NCBI RefSeq assembly: GCF_000787375.1
Contig: NZ_JRJU01000017.1
Coordinates: 1 to 64,000 of the forward strand
DNA: 64,000 nt
Direction: 5' to 3'
Source of the DNA: Halalkalibacter okhensis
GTDB lineage: Bacteria > Bacillota > Bacilli > Bacillales > Bacillaceae_D
Shown: one piece after another, positions 24,148 through 36,991 of the stretch
Numbering within the stretch: the first letter of the stretch is position 1
Layout: every line of letters starts with the position of its first letter
Program-made: the position numbers and the translations under genes
The notes under the pieces: model-generated
Seen by the model: only the letters and a program-made list of their open reading frames with translations
Told to the model about the DNA's origin: nothing
Databases searched by the model: none

Positions 24148-25068
24148 ATGGCAAAAGCAGATGTGAGTCCCAAGAATAGTAAAGGTGATTTGAAAATGAA
24201 GAAAAAACGTAGTGTGTTTAACGTAAGTCCATATTTATTCGTTGCGCCATTCTTTCTAGTATTTGCAATTTTTATGCTCTATCCGGTGGTCTATTCTTTT
24301 ATTTTAAGTTTTAGTACATGGCGAGCTGGAGAAATGACATTTGTTGGACTAGAAAACTACAAAAGGTTGTTTTCAGATGCTCTCTTTTGGAAGTCACTAG
24401 GAACAACGGGCCTCATTTTAATAGTCCAAGTACCAATCATGCTCGTATTAGCAACAATTGTGGCTTCGACATTAAACTCAGACAAGTTAAAGGCGAAAGG
24501 ATTATTTCGTTTAGGCTTTTTCTTGCCGGCGTTAATTGATTTGGTTACGTATGCCTTAGTATTTTCATTGATTTTTAACGAAGGATACGGATTGATTAAT
24601 CAAGCGTTAGGATTAATGGGGTTAGGACCTATTCAATGGTTCTCTGATGGAATGTGGGCAAAAATTCTAATCATTATTGCCGTAACATGGCGCTGGACTG
24701 GTTATAACGCGATTATTCTTCTGTCAGGTTTGCAAACCATTCCAAAAGAGTTATATGAATCGGCCAGCATTGATGGAGCTGGAAAAGTAAAAAGCTTCTT
24801 TATGATTACGGTTCCGTTGCTCAAACCAGTTTTACTATTCTGTGGGATTTTATCAACAATTGGAACGCTTCAATTATTTGCCGAGCCATTTGTCTTAACA
24901 GGTGGAGGTCCAAGAAATGAAACAAGTACGGTCATCCTTTATTTATATGACAAAGCTTTCGGCTCATTTAACTTTGGATTAGCTTCGGCGGGTGCGTATG
25001 TGGTCACAACGATCATTGCCGTTTTATCTTATTTCCAAGTGAAAGCTTCAAAAGGGGGGGAAGTATAA
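24148..25068 (+). CDS. Sugar ABC transporter permease 1 (MalF/UgpA-like)
   Basis: A 306-residue binding-protein-dependent permease with six predicted membrane segments after a cytoplasmic N-terminus. The EAA loop that docks the ATPase is visible as ELYESASIDGAGKVKSFFMI (about 206-225). ATG 24148 is chosen because GGAGGTG (24136-24142) stands right before it; the longer frame from 24094 has no site, and ATG 24196 is a weaker alternative. Its stop is one base from the next start. No ATP-binding subunit is encoded in the operon, so a shared MsmX-type ATPase elsewhere in the genome would be needed. Confidence 0.92.
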   Translation: MAKADVSPKNSKGDLKMKKKRSVFNVSPYLFVAPFFLVFAIFMLYPVVYSFILSFSTWRAGEMTFVGLENYKRLFSDALFWKSLGTTGLILIVQVPIMLVLATIVASTLNSDKLKAKGLFRLGFFLPALIDLVTYALVFSLIFNEGYGLINQALGLMGLGPIQWFSDGMWAKILIIIAVTWRWTGYNAIILLSGLQTIPKELYESASIDGAGKVKSFFMITVPLLKPVLLFCGILSTIGTLQLFAEPFVLTGGGPRNETSTVILYLYDKAFGSFNFGLASAGAYVVTTIIAVLSYFQVKASKGGEV

Positions 25069-25069
25069 A

Positions 25070-29058
<3,989 letters not shown>

Positions 29059-29095
29059 GAACGAAAATACAAAAGGTTGTAGGGAGTGGGCAAAC

Positions 29096-31105
29096 ATGAA
29101 ATCAGTATCTGAAGTTCTTCCAAATATGTCTTACGGCGGGGACTATAACCCGGAGCAATGGTCAGAGGATGTATGGTATGAAGATGCTAGATTGATGAAG
29201 CAGGCAGGGGTTAACCTTGTGTCAGTCGGAATCTTTAGTTGGGCTATGCTAGAAAGAGAAGAAGGCGTGTTTGATTTTGAATGGCTCGATAAAATTTTAG
29301 ATATCCTTTATGATCATGGGGTAAATGTTTGTTTAGCAACAGCAACAGCTTCAACTCCGGCATGGATGGCAAAGAAATACCCCAATTCACTTGCGGTCGA
29401 TAAGCACTTAGTTCCTTATTCGATTGGATCAAGGCAGCATTATTCGCCAAATAGCAAGGATTATATTAGACATATTCGGATCATTGTGCGCAAATTGGCT
29501 GAGAGATATAAGGACCATCCAGGCTTAAAAATGTGGCATATTAACAATGAATATGCTTGCCATGTTTCTGAGTGTTATAGCGAAGAATCAACCGTTGCCT
29601 TCCGCGATTGGTTACAAAAACGTTATGAGACCATTGATGAACTAAATGATCGCTGGGGAACAAGCTTCTGGAGCCAACGTTATAATAACTGGGAGGAGAT
29701 TGAACTTCCGCGCAACCCAGCAACGTTTGTGAATCCAGGACAAAAGCTAGACTATAAACGTTTTATGGATGATGCGATCTTCCATCTATATAAAACAGAG
29801 AAAGCCATTGTCAATGAAGTGACTCCAGATGTTCCTGTGTTTACAAATTTTATGATTGATTTCAAGCCACTTGATTATTTTAAATGGGCAAAAGAGCTCG
29901 ATGTCGTCACATGGGATTCGTACCCAGATCCAAGAGACGGGGTACCTTACACACACGCGATGTGGCATGATCTGATGCGAAGCTTAAAGCAAGGACAGCC
30001 GTTTTTCTTAATGGAGCAAGTAACGGGTCAAGTGAACTGGCGTGATATAAATTTATTAAAAAAGCCAAATGTCATGAGGCTTTGGAGTTACTCTACGGTA
30101 GCACGTGGCGGAGATGGCATTATGTTCTTCCAGTGGAGACAAAGCAGAGCAGGGGCAGAGAAGTTCCATGGTGCGATGATTCCACATAGTGGCGAAGAGA
30201 GCCGAATTTATCAAGAGGTCAAGCAGTTAGGAAATGAACTAAAGAAGCTTGACTCCGTTATAGGAACAAGAGTACCAGCAAAAGTAGGGATTGTGTTTGA
30301 TTGGGAGAATTGGTGGGCAATTGAATTAGAAGGAAAGCCAAATAACAACCTCGATTACTTGCAGCAAGTTCAATCCTATTATAAAGAGTTATATACACGT
30401 AATATTTCAGTTGAGTTTGTTCAAGCAGGTGATGATTTATCCAAATTTGAAGTGGTTATTGCCCCTATGTTATACATGGTGAAGCCAGGAGATAGAGAGA
30501 ATCTCGAAAGCTTTGTATCCAGAGGCGGAACATTACTCGTTTCTTATTTTAGCGGCATTGTCGATGAAAATGACCGCATCCACCTTGGTGGCTATGCATC
30601 GCCTCTTAAAAAGTTGTTAGGCATTTCTATTGAAGAGTTTTCTCCTTATGCAGAAGGAGAGAAGAGCTATATTTTACAAAATAGCGAAAAAATAGAGTGC
30701 TCTGTTTGGACGGATATTATACACTTGGAAAAAGCAAAGGCTTTGGCTACATTTGGAAAAGAGTGGTACAAAGGAATGCCAGCTGTGACACAGAACCAAT
30801 TTGGGCAAGGGAAAGCGATCTATGTTGGCACTCAACCTGAACCGGGTTATATTGGTAAGCTTCTTGAAACGGTCACAGCAGAAAAAGGCATCAAGCCATT
30901 GATTGCTCAAACCCCACCAAATGTAGAAGTGTTAGAGAGAAATTCCAAAGAAGCGAAACATGTCTTTATCTTGAACCATAATGAAAATGATATTGTAGTA
31001 GATATGCCTACTGATAAAAAATATATCAACCTACTAACGAATGAAGAAGTGCAAGCCTCTGTTCAGGTAAAAGCAGTAGACGTAGCGATCTTAAAAGCGC
31101 TATAA
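29096..31105 (+). CDS. Beta-galactosidase, glycoside hydrolase family 42
   Basis: A 669-residue GH42 beta-galactosidase. The N-terminal TIM barrel opens with YGGDYNPEQWSEDVW. The acid/base is E152 in MWHINNEYACH and the nucleophile E307 in FFLMEQVTGQVNW. The trimerisation and C-terminal beta domains follow, ending about residue 669. There is no signal peptide, so it is cytoplasmic. GH42 enzymes often favour plant-derived beta-1,4- or beta-1,3-galactans and galacto-oligosaccharides over lactose. Its place after a GH2 enzyme suggests the pair splits different linkages of one imported substrate mixture. GTAGGGAG precedes ATG 29096. Confidence 0.95.
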   Translation: MKSVSEVLPNMSYGGDYNPEQWSEDVWYEDARLMKQAGVNLVSVGIFSWAMLEREEGVFDFEWLDKILDILYDHGVNVCLATATASTPAWMAKKYPNSLAVDKHLVPYSIGSRQHYSPNSKDYIRHIRIIVRKLAERYKDHPGLKMWHINNEYACHVSECYSEESTVAFRDWLQKRYETIDELNDRWGTSFWSQRYNNWEEIELPRNPATFVNPGQKLDYKRFMDDAIFHLYKTEKAIVNEVTPDVPVFTNFMIDFKPLDYFKWAKELDVVTWDSYPDPRDGVPYTHAMWHDLMRSLKQGQPFFLMEQVTGQVNWRDINLLKKPNVMRLWSYSTVARGGDGIMFFQWRQSRAGAEKFHGAMIPHSGEESRIYQEVKQLGNELKKLDSVIGTRVPAKVGIVFDWENWWAIELEGKPNNNLDYLQQVQSYYKELYTRNISVEFVQAGDDLSKFEVVIAPMLYMVKPGDRENLESFVSRGGTLLVSYFSGIVDENDRIHLGGYASPLKKLLGISIEEFSPYAEGEKSYILQNSEKIECSVWTDIIHLEKAKALATFGKEWYKGMPAVTQNQFGQGKAIYVGTQPEPGYIGKLLETVTAEKGIKPLIAQTPPNVEVLERNSKEAKHVFILNHNENDIVVDMPTDKKYINLLTNEEVQASVQVKAVDVAILKAL

Positions 31106-31157
31106 CGATGAATAGATGCCCCTTCTTCTGCTAGGTTAGATTAATGTAAGAGAATCA

Positions 31158-31188
31158 GCTCCTTTAAAAGGTGAAAGTTTAAAGGAGC
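31158..31188 (+). promoter_or_regulatory. Hairpin between the GH42 gene and the ROK gene
   Basis: GCTCCTTTAAA (31158-31168) pairs exactly with TTTAAAGGAGC (31178-31188) around a 9-base loop. No T-run follows, so it may be a processing or attenuating hairpin that lowers ROK expression relative to the glycosidases. Confidence 0.55.
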
Positions 31189-31212
31189 CTTAAAGAGAAG
31201 GAGGGGCTTTTT

Positions 31213-32424
31213 ATGTCCAAGATTCAAATGACCGGTAGCTTTCAATGGATGAAAACGTTAAATAAGTCCACGATATTAAATACCATACGACTCCATAGCC
31301 CAATATCAAGGGCTGAAATAGCGAAAAAAACCAAACTGACTCCGCCGACGGTTACAAATATTGTGACGGAATTAATCAAAGCCAATTTAGTAAGAGAAAG
31401 CAAGGTTGGCACGTCTCAAGGCGGCCGTAAACCGATTCTTTTAACGATCAATGATCAACACTCGTTTATCGTGGGAATTGATGTAGGCGGACATATTGTT
31501 CGCGCGGTTGTCACAGACCTTAATGCAACGATCAAAGCAAAGTGTGAGCTTGAGCTTCCAAAACAGCTGACAAATGACCTCTTGCTTGAGACCATCACAG
31601 AAGCTGTTGGTGCGGTCATAGAGGAATCCAAGGTAGGAAAAGAAAAAGTGATTGGCATTGGCATTGGGATGCACGGGATTGTTGATCATATGAAAGGAGT
31701 GGCTGTCTTTGCGCCAAACTTTCATTTAAGTGATATTCCGATAAAAGACACCGTCGAACAGCACTTTCAAATTCCGACTTTCGTTGAAAACGATGTACGT
31801 GCATTAGCGCTAGGAGAAGCGTGGTTTGGGAATGGCCAAGGAATTGATAGTGTGATCTGTATTAACATCGGTGTGGGAATTGGTGCTGGAATTATTTTAA
31901 ACAATGAATTGTATCATGGGCAAAATGGCATTGCTGGAGAATTCGGGCACATGATCGTTGATATTAACGGAAAGCCATGTTCCTGTGGCAGCTACGGTTG
32001 TTTGCAAACGATCGCAGGTGGAGGCGTTTTACGGGAGCGTGCTTTACAATCTGAACGAAATACAATGCTATTAGAAAAAGCGGATCATAATCCAGATGCC
32101 CTTGATGGAGCTCTCATTTACCAATGTGCACAAGAGGGGGATGACTTCTCAATGCAACTGTTAGCAGAAACAGGTAGGGCAATTGGAGTAGGTGTCACAA
32201 ATGTCATCAATTTAATTAATCCAACACGAATTATCGTTGGAGGCGGAGTTGCAAAAGCCGGAGACTTTGTGTTAGGACCGTTACGCGAGGTAGTTAAGCA
32301 GCGTGCGCTCACATCCGAGGCGCGTGAAACGGAGATCATTCAGTCCAAATTGGGTGATGATGGAACCGTCATCGGTGCCGCTACGCTCGTGTTAAAAGAT
32401 TTGTTTAGCCCGCAAGTGTCATAG
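31213..32424 (+). CDS. ROK-family transcriptional repressor (XylR/NagC-like)
   Basis: A 403-residue ROK-family regulator. The N-terminal winged helix (about 15-75) reads STILNTIRLHSPISRAEIAK, then LTPPTVTNIVTELI. The sugar-binding ATPase-like half begins at GIDVGGHIVRAVVTD. The zinc and ROK signature is present (GEFGHMIVDINGKPCSCGSY, His and Cys ligands, then GCLQTIAGG). It lies 107 bases after the GH42 gene and 130 before galK, in the middle of the island. AAGGAGGGGC (31199-31208) precedes ATG 31213. ROK repressors bind AT-rich palindromes, and three such palindromes lie before the three transcription units of the island. The inducer is probably galactose or a relative. Confidence 0.9.
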   Translation: MSKIQMTGSFQWMKTLNKSTILNTIRLHSPISRAEIAKKTKLTPPTVTNIVTELIKANLVRESKVGTSQGGRKPILLTINDQHSFIVGIDVGGHIVRAVVTDLNATIKAKCELELPKQLTNDLLLETITEAVGAVIEESKVGKEKVIGIGIGMHGIVDHMKGVAVFAPNFHLSDIPIKDTVEQHFQIPTFVENDVRALALGEAWFGNGQGIDSVICINIGVGIGAGIILNNELYHGQNGIAGEFGHMIVDINGKPCSCGSYGCLQTIAGGGVLRERALQSERNTMLLEKADHNPDALDGALIYQCAQEGDDFSMQLLAETGRAIGVGVTNVINLINPTRIIVGGGVAKAGDFVLGPLREVVKQRALTSEARETEIIQSKLGDDGTVIGAATLVLKDLFSPQVS

Positions 32425-32481
32425 GAATGAAGCGTTTCCAAATACTTTTGATAAAAGGCTTTCATTTTATTAAAAGTATGA

Positions 32482-32506
32482 TACAATCTTAATTAATTAA
32501 ATTAAT
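32482..32506 (+). promoter_or_regulatory. -10-like hexamer and palindromic operator before galK (site 3 of 3)
   Basis: TACAAT (32482-32487) is followed at once by CTTAATTAATTAAATTAAT (32488-32506), identical to site 1 except at the last base. A repressor bound here would cover the transcription start. The -35 region is weak. Confidence 0.65.
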
Positions 32507-32556
32507 TAATGAAGTTTGTCTTAAATAGAAAAATAAGAAAAAAGAGGTGTGCGCAG

Positions 32557-33741
32557 ATGTGGAATACGGTGAGTCTTGTAGAGAAATTTGATCAATTGTT
32601 TCCTGCTTCGGAAAAGGAAAAACGATTATTCTTTGCTCCTGGTCGTGTCAATTTAATTGGAGAACATACGGATTACAATGGAGGATATGTCTTTCCTGCT
32701 GCTCTGACAATTGGAACAGAAATGGTCGTGCGTGAGAGAGAAGACGGCACGTTTCATCTAGCAAGTACGAACTTTAAGCAACGTGTTTCTTTTACTCTCG
32801 ATGAATTAACGTACGAAGAAGAGGATGATTGGGGCAATTATCCGAAGGGCATTATGAAGGAACTCGTCAATGAAGGCGTTGTCTTAAAGGGAGCCGACAT
32901 CCTGTACGAAGGCACGATTCCAAATGGGGCAGGGCTTTCTTCTTCGGCTTCGGTTGGAATGGTGACAGCGTATGGTTTAGCTTCTCTTGCTCATGCTTCT
33001 CTTACGCGTGTCGAATTAGCAAAGCTTTGTCAACGTATGGAAAACCATTTTATTGGCGTAAATAGCGGAATTATGGATCAATATGCGGTGGGTCTTTGCA
33101 AAGAAAGGCATGCGATTTATTTAAATACGATGACGATGCACGCAGAGGATGTGCCGCTAGAGTTACATGGCCACAAAATCGTCATTACAAATACGAACAA
33201 GCGCAGAGGCCTTGCCGATTCTAAATATAATGAACGCAGAGCCCAATGCGAGGAAGCCCTGCGTAGAATCCAATTGAAAAAGCCTGAGGTCCAAACATTA
33301 AGTGACTTAACAAGTTCTGATTTTTCTGAAATGGAAGCTTTGATTCAAGATGAATTGCTTTACCGCCGCGCGAAGCATGTTGTAACAGAAAACAAACGAA
33401 CAAATGGTGCGAAAGAAGCACTTCAAAACGGTGACCTTGCCATTTTCGGTAAATTGATGATCGGATCGCATTTATCATTAAAAGAAGATTATGAGGTAAC
33501 CGGAAAAGAGCTTGATGCATTATTTGAGGCCCAACGAAAAGTGGAAGGCTGTATCGGGACGCGTATGACAGGAGCTGGTTTTGGTGGATGTACAGTTAGT
33601 GTCGTCAAAGCCGAAGCCGTGGCTATATTCAAAGAACAAGTAACAAAAGAGTATGAACAACAAACAGGATTAACCCCAACTTTTTATATTTGTGAAGCGG
33701 GTAACGGAGTTCACGAGCGACAATGGGAGGTGCAACCATAA
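32557..33741 (+). CDS. galK: Galactokinase
   Basis: A 394-residue GHMP-family kinase. The galactokinase signature GRVNLIGEHTDYNGGYVFP (about 29-47) and the ATP loop GAGLSSSASVGM (about 124-135) are intact, as is the third motif RMTGAGFGGCT near the C-terminus. It phosphorylates alpha-D-galactose to galactose 1-phosphate. ATG 32557 stands seven bases after AAAGAGGTG; an upstream in-frame ATG (32509) overlaps the operator and is rejected. It heads the galK-galE-galT operon and shares its last base with the galE start (TAATG). Confidence 0.95.
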   Translation: MWNTVSLVEKFDQLFPASEKEKRLFFAPGRVNLIGEHTDYNGGYVFPAALTIGTEMVVREREDGTFHLASTNFKQRVSFTLDELTYEEEDDWGNYPKGIMKELVNEGVVLKGADILYEGTIPNGAGLSSSASVGMVTAYGLASLAHASLTRVELAKLCQRMENHFIGVNSGIMDQYAVGLCKERHAIYLNTMTMHAEDVPLELHGHKIVITNTNKRRGLADSKYNERRAQCEEALRRIQLKKPEVQTLSDLTSSDFSEMEALIQDELLYRRAKHVVTENKRTNGAKEALQNGDLAIFGKLMIGSHLSLKEDYEVTGKELDALFEAQRKVEGCIGTRMTGAGFGGCTVSVVKAEAVAIFKEQVTKEYEQQTGLTPTFYICEAGNGVHERQWEVQP

Positions 33742-34730
33742 TGAGTGTTTTAATTACAGGTGGAGCGGGATACATTGGAAGCCATACCGTCCTTTATTTT
33801 CAAGATAAGGGTGAGGACGTGGTTGTGTTAGATAGTTTGGAAAAAGGGCATAAGCAAGCCCTTTTAGATGGAGTAACTTTTTATCAAGGGTCGATCGACG
33901 ATGAGGCTCTTCTTAGTGACATTTTTCAAAAGCATACGATTGAAGCCGTTGTTCATTTTGCTGCTTCTTCTCTCGTCGGAGAAAGTGTGGAGAAGCCGTT
34001 AGATTACTATGAAAACAATGTCATTGGGTCTCATACACTCGTAAAGCAAATGGTGAAGCATGATGTGAAGCATATCGTCTTCTCCTCGACTGCTGCAACA
34101 TATGGTGAGCCAAAAAACATTCCAATTAAAGAAACAGATCCAACGATTCCAACGAATCCTTACGGAGAAACAAAGCTTGCGATGGAGAACATGTTCCGCT
34201 GGTGTGATGGAGCATATGGAGTGAAATCCGTGTGCCTACGCTACTTTAATGCTGCTGGGGCTGATCCATACGGTCGCATTGGTGAAGATCATACGCCTGA
34301 ATCCCACCTGATTCCGATCGTCTTACAAGTTGCGCTAGGGCAGCGCAAGCAAGTGCAAATTTTCGGAGACGATTATGAGACAAAAGATGGCAGCTGCATT
34401 CGTGATTACATCCATGTTATGGACTTAGCCGAAGCACATTATTTAGCTTTAGAAAAATTACGCAGGGACCATACAACCTCCATTTACAACTTAGGAAATG
34501 GAAAAGGGTTTACCGTAAAAGAAGTAATCGAAATGTGCAGAGAGGTGACAGGACACGAGATACCTGCTGTCATTTCAGAAAGAAGAGCAGGAGACCCTGC
34601 CACGTTAATCGCATCAGCAGACCGAGCGAATCAAGAGCTCGGATGGCAGCCGCGTTACCCAGAGTTAAGAAGGATTGTTGAGCATGCTTGGAAGTGGCAT
34701 GTGGCCAACCCAACAGGTTATAAGAAATAA
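33741..34730 (+). CDS. galE: UDP-glucose 4-epimerase
   Basis: A 329-residue short-chain-dehydrogenase-type epimerase. The NAD motif GGAGYIGSH lies at residues 7-15, the catalytic Ser/Thr in FSSTAATYGEP, the Tyr-x3-Lys in YGETKLAM (about 147-154), and the substrate region is CLRYFNAAGADPYG. It interconverts UDP-galactose and UDP-glucose, closing the Leloir cycle and supplying UDP-galactose. ATG 33741 overlaps the galK stop; GGGAGGTG (33724-33731) is its ribosome site. The longer frame from 33723 would start inside that site. Confidence 0.95.
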   Translation: MSVLITGGAGYIGSHTVLYFQDKGEDVVVLDSLEKGHKQALLDGVTFYQGSIDDEALLSDIFQKHTIEAVVHFAASSLVGESVEKPLDYYENNVIGSHTLVKQMVKHDVKHIVFSSTAATYGEPKNIPIKETDPTIPTNPYGETKLAMENMFRWCDGAYGVKSVCLRYFNAAGADPYGRIGEDHTPESHLIPIVLQVALGQRKQVQIFGDDYETKDGSCIRDYIHVMDLAEAHYLALEKLRRDHTTSIYNLGNGKGFTVKEVIEMCREVTGHEIPAVISERRAGDPATLIASADRANQELGWQPRYPELRRIVEHAWKWHVANPTGYKK

Positions 34731-34751
34731 ACAATAGAAAGGATGTCTCAC

Positions 34752-36269
34752 ATGGGTGTACACATTCACGAGCAAATTGAACGACTCCTCCAATATGGAC
34801 TACAAAAAGGTCTCATGACAAAATGGGACGTGGATTATAGTCGAAATCAGTTGTTTCAAGTGTTAGGGATTCATGACGCCGAGCCCGCTAGTGTCAATGA
34901 AGAAAAGCTAGACACGCCGGTTGAGATCTTACGTGAGATGTTAGATTGGGCAGTGGAGCATCGTGTGCTGGAGGAGGACACTGTTACGTATCGAGATTTA
35001 CTTGATACAAAAATCATGGGCTGTTTAACAGCGCGTCCTTCAGAGGTAGTGAACGATTTTTATCATCGGTACGAAACGAAGAGCCCAGCAGAAGCAACGA
35101 AGAGCTTTTACCAATTTTCAAAAGATGTCCACTACATTCGAACAGATCGCATCGCAAAAAATGAGCATTGGTTTACTACTACGGAATATGGCAATTTGGA
35201 GATCACGATTAATCTTTCTAAGCCAGAAAAAGACCCAAAAGCGATTGCAAAAGCGAAGCAGTTAGCAACGGCCTCGTACCCGGAGTGCTTACTATGTAAG
35301 GAGAACGTTGGCTTTGCAGGAAGAGTGAACCATCCCGCTCGTCAAAACTTACGAATCATTCCTCTTACGTTAACTAAGGAGCAATGGTACTTGCAATTCT
35401 CTCCGTATGTTTATTATAACGAGCATGCCATTGTCTTTTTAGGGGAGCATGAGCCGATGAAGATCTCTCGGAAAACCTTTGCAAGATTGCTTGAATTTGT
35501 GGAGCAGTTCCCGCATTATTTTCTCGGCTCAAACGCGGATTTGCCGATTGTCGGTGGGTCGATCTTAAGTCATGACCATTTCCAAGGAGGCAGTCACGAC
35601 TTCCCGATGGCTCAAGCGCCGATGGAGCATGCATTTACGTTAGAGGCATTCCCAGACATTCAAGCGGGAATCGTTAAATGGCCAATGTCGGTTGTTCGTC
35701 TTCAAGGACATGATCGTGAATCGCTTGTCGAGGCCGCTGATTATGTGTTAGCTAAGTGGAAGCAGTATGAAGACCGTGATGTGCAGATTCATGCGTTTAC
35801 AGGGGAGGTCCCGCATCACACGATCACACCGATTGCGCGCAGACGAGGCGAATCGTTTGAGATTGACTTGGTGTTGCGCAATAATCGGACGACAGATGAG
35901 CATCCAGATGGCCTATTCCATCCGCATAGTGAAGTCCACCATATTAAAAAAGAAAACATCGGTTTAATTGAAGTCATGGGTCTTGCTGTCTTGCCAGGCC
36001 GTTTGCAAGAGGAGTTAGAGGAACTTGCGAGTGTGTTGCCATTGGATGATGCGAGGGAACGGATTTCCGGTAGTAAGACGATCGCCAAGCACCTAGATTG
36101 GGCTTTAAACATAAAGGCTAAACACCCAGAGTTGTCAAAAGAAAATATGCCAGCGATCTTACAAGATGAAGTCGGAAATGTATTTGCGACGATCTTAGAG
36201 CATGCCGGCGTCTTCAAACGCGATCAGGAAGGGATAACAGCATTCTTGCGTTTTATTGACTCATTATAA
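34752..36269 (+). CDS. galT: UDP-glucose-hexose-1-phosphate uridylyltransferase, Firmicute type
   Basis: A 505-residue GalT of the long class found in Bacillaceae and lactic acid bacteria, about 150 residues longer than the E. coli enzyme. The catalytic histidine triad appears as SHDHFQGG (about 274-281), and the uridylylated His is the second of the pair. It transfers UMP from UDP-glucose to galactose 1-phosphate. AAGGA (34739-34743) is eight bases before ATG 34752, which I prefer to ATG 34743. It ends the gal operon. Beyond it come a copy of the structured repeat and a strong terminator. Confidence 0.94.
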   Translation: MGVHIHEQIERLLQYGLQKGLMTKWDVDYSRNQLFQVLGIHDAEPASVNEEKLDTPVEILREMLDWAVEHRVLEEDTVTYRDLLDTKIMGCLTARPSEVVNDFYHRYETKSPAEATKSFYQFSKDVHYIRTDRIAKNEHWFTTTEYGNLEITINLSKPEKDPKAIAKAKQLATASYPECLLCKENVGFAGRVNHPARQNLRIIPLTLTKEQWYLQFSPYVYYNEHAIVFLGEHEPMKISRKTFARLLEFVEQFPHYFLGSNADLPIVGGSILSHDHFQGGSHDFPMAQAPMEHAFTLEAFPDIQAGIVKWPMSVVRLQGHDRESLVEAADYVLAKWKQYEDRDVQIHAFTGEVPHHTITPIARRRGESFEIDLVLRNNRTTDEHPDGLFHPHSEVHHIKKENIGLIEVMGLAVLPGRLQEELEELASVLPLDDARERISGSKTIAKHLDWALNIKAKHPELSKENMPAILQDEVGNVFATILEHAGVFKRDQEGITAFLRFIDSL

Positions 36270-36315
36270 GTTTGATGAAGCGCGTTCAAGCTGCCACCAC
36301 CAAAGGGGTTTCTCA

Positions 36316-36425
36316 AAAGGTCAAAAACAGAAGAGGCAATGGCTCGGTTCGCTACGCGTCTTGTGAGGAGAAACCCACTCCTCTAAAAGGCTTTTAAAAG
36401 ATGTATCGACTCCGCTCATTGCTTA
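36316..36425 (+). repeat. AACCCA-loop structured repeat, copy at 36.3 kb
   Basis: The outer helix is GCAATG (36336-36341) with CATTGC (36417-36422). The inner stem GAGGAG (36365-36370) pairs with CTCCTC across AAACCCA and is extended by GTCTT/AAGGC. The middle GTTGC/GCAAC helix of other copies is not kept. It is preceded by AAAGGTCAAAAACAGA (36316-36331), which is repeated exactly at 36437-36452 inside the terminator that follows. Confidence 0.65.
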
Positions 36426-36477
36426 GGGGGTGTATCAAAGGTCAAAAACAGACCTTTTTATACACCCCCTTTTGTCT
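36426..36477 (+). terminator. Terminator of the gal operon
   Basis: GGGGGTGTA (36426-36434) pairs with TACACCCCC (36461-36469), and inside it AAAGGTC with GACCTTT around AAAAACA, followed by a T-rich tail. The inner arm sequence also occurs upstream of the repeat element. Confidence 0.8.
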
Positions 36478-36478
36478 T

Positions 36479-36655
36479 TTATTCAATCATTTTCTTCTGC
36501 TCGGTACTTCGAAATGGCTGTTGGGACAAGTGTTCCGGCAGCTTTAAAATCGATTCATTCACAAGATCCAGCTTGTTCTCTATCCGGTGGAGAAGGTAGA
36601 GAGTCACGATGACCGGGAAGCCAAACTCACTTAAAACTGGCAGCCAAGCGTCCAT
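36479..36655 (-). CDS. YvrJ-family small protein
   Basis: A 58-residue protein found by reading the minus strand. It opens with MDAWLPVLSEFGFPVIVTLY and continues as a membrane segment with LLHRIENKLD, the characteristic form of YvrJ-family proteins. The C-terminus is polar. AAAGGAGGA lies seven bases before the ATG (36653-36655), an ideal ribosome site. It is the third gene of a minus-strand set with DUF2922 and DUF1659, a trio that commonly occurs together in Bacillaceae. The function of the set is not known to me. Confidence 0.8.
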   Translation of the reverse strand: MDAWLPVLSEFGFPVIVTLYLLHRIENKLDLVNESILKLPEHLSQQPFRSTEQKKMIE

Positions 36656-36737
36656 ATGAAAGTCCTCCTTTCGAAAAATAGAGCGAGGGGACTGAAAAAG
36701 GTAAAATGAACCTATTTCAGCCCCCTCAATTTATCCA

Positions 36738-36953
36738 TTAGATTTCAATATCTTCAACCGTACGATCAACGATTCGTGCGGCTTTTTTGGCGACAATGTC
36801 ACCGCCAGAAGATACAAAGGCATTTTGTTCAACAATGGTATCCATCGCTGAACTGACACTAGCGGCATTCGGTGGGTAGACAGGGTTGTCGAGTGAAAGA
36901 GTCACATTTCCGCCCATTTCATTTTTAAACACTAACTCAAGTCGTTTGCTCAA
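36738..36953 (-). CDS. DUF2922 family protein
   Basis: A 71-residue protein of DUF2922: it begins MSKRLELVFKNEMGGNVTLS, then LDNPVYPP and VSSAMDTIVEQNAFVSSGGD, the normal pattern of the family. It is probably a small beta-rich cytoplasmic protein. AGGAGG-type sequence precedes ATG 36953 on the minus strand. It lies between the DUF1659 gene (38 bases upstream) and the YvrJ gene (82 bases downstream), probably in one operon. No biochemical function is known to me. Confidence 0.85.
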   Translation of the reverse strand: MSKRLELVFKNEMGGNVTLSLDNPVYPPNAASVSSAMDTIVEQNAFVSSGGDIVAKKAARIVDRTVEDIEI

Positions 36954-36991
36954 AGGGATTCCTCCTCTCTAGTCATTTTGATCAACTCAAA

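Noticed and set aside
32424-32445. cre-like sequence TGAAGCGTTTCCA before galK
   Set aside because: It is one base short of the cre consensus spacing, so CcpA binding is not supported.
36430-36612. Plus-strand ORF opposite the YvrJ gene
   Set aside because: It begins inside a terminator and lacks a ribosome site, whereas the minus strand has a clear YvrJ-family gene.
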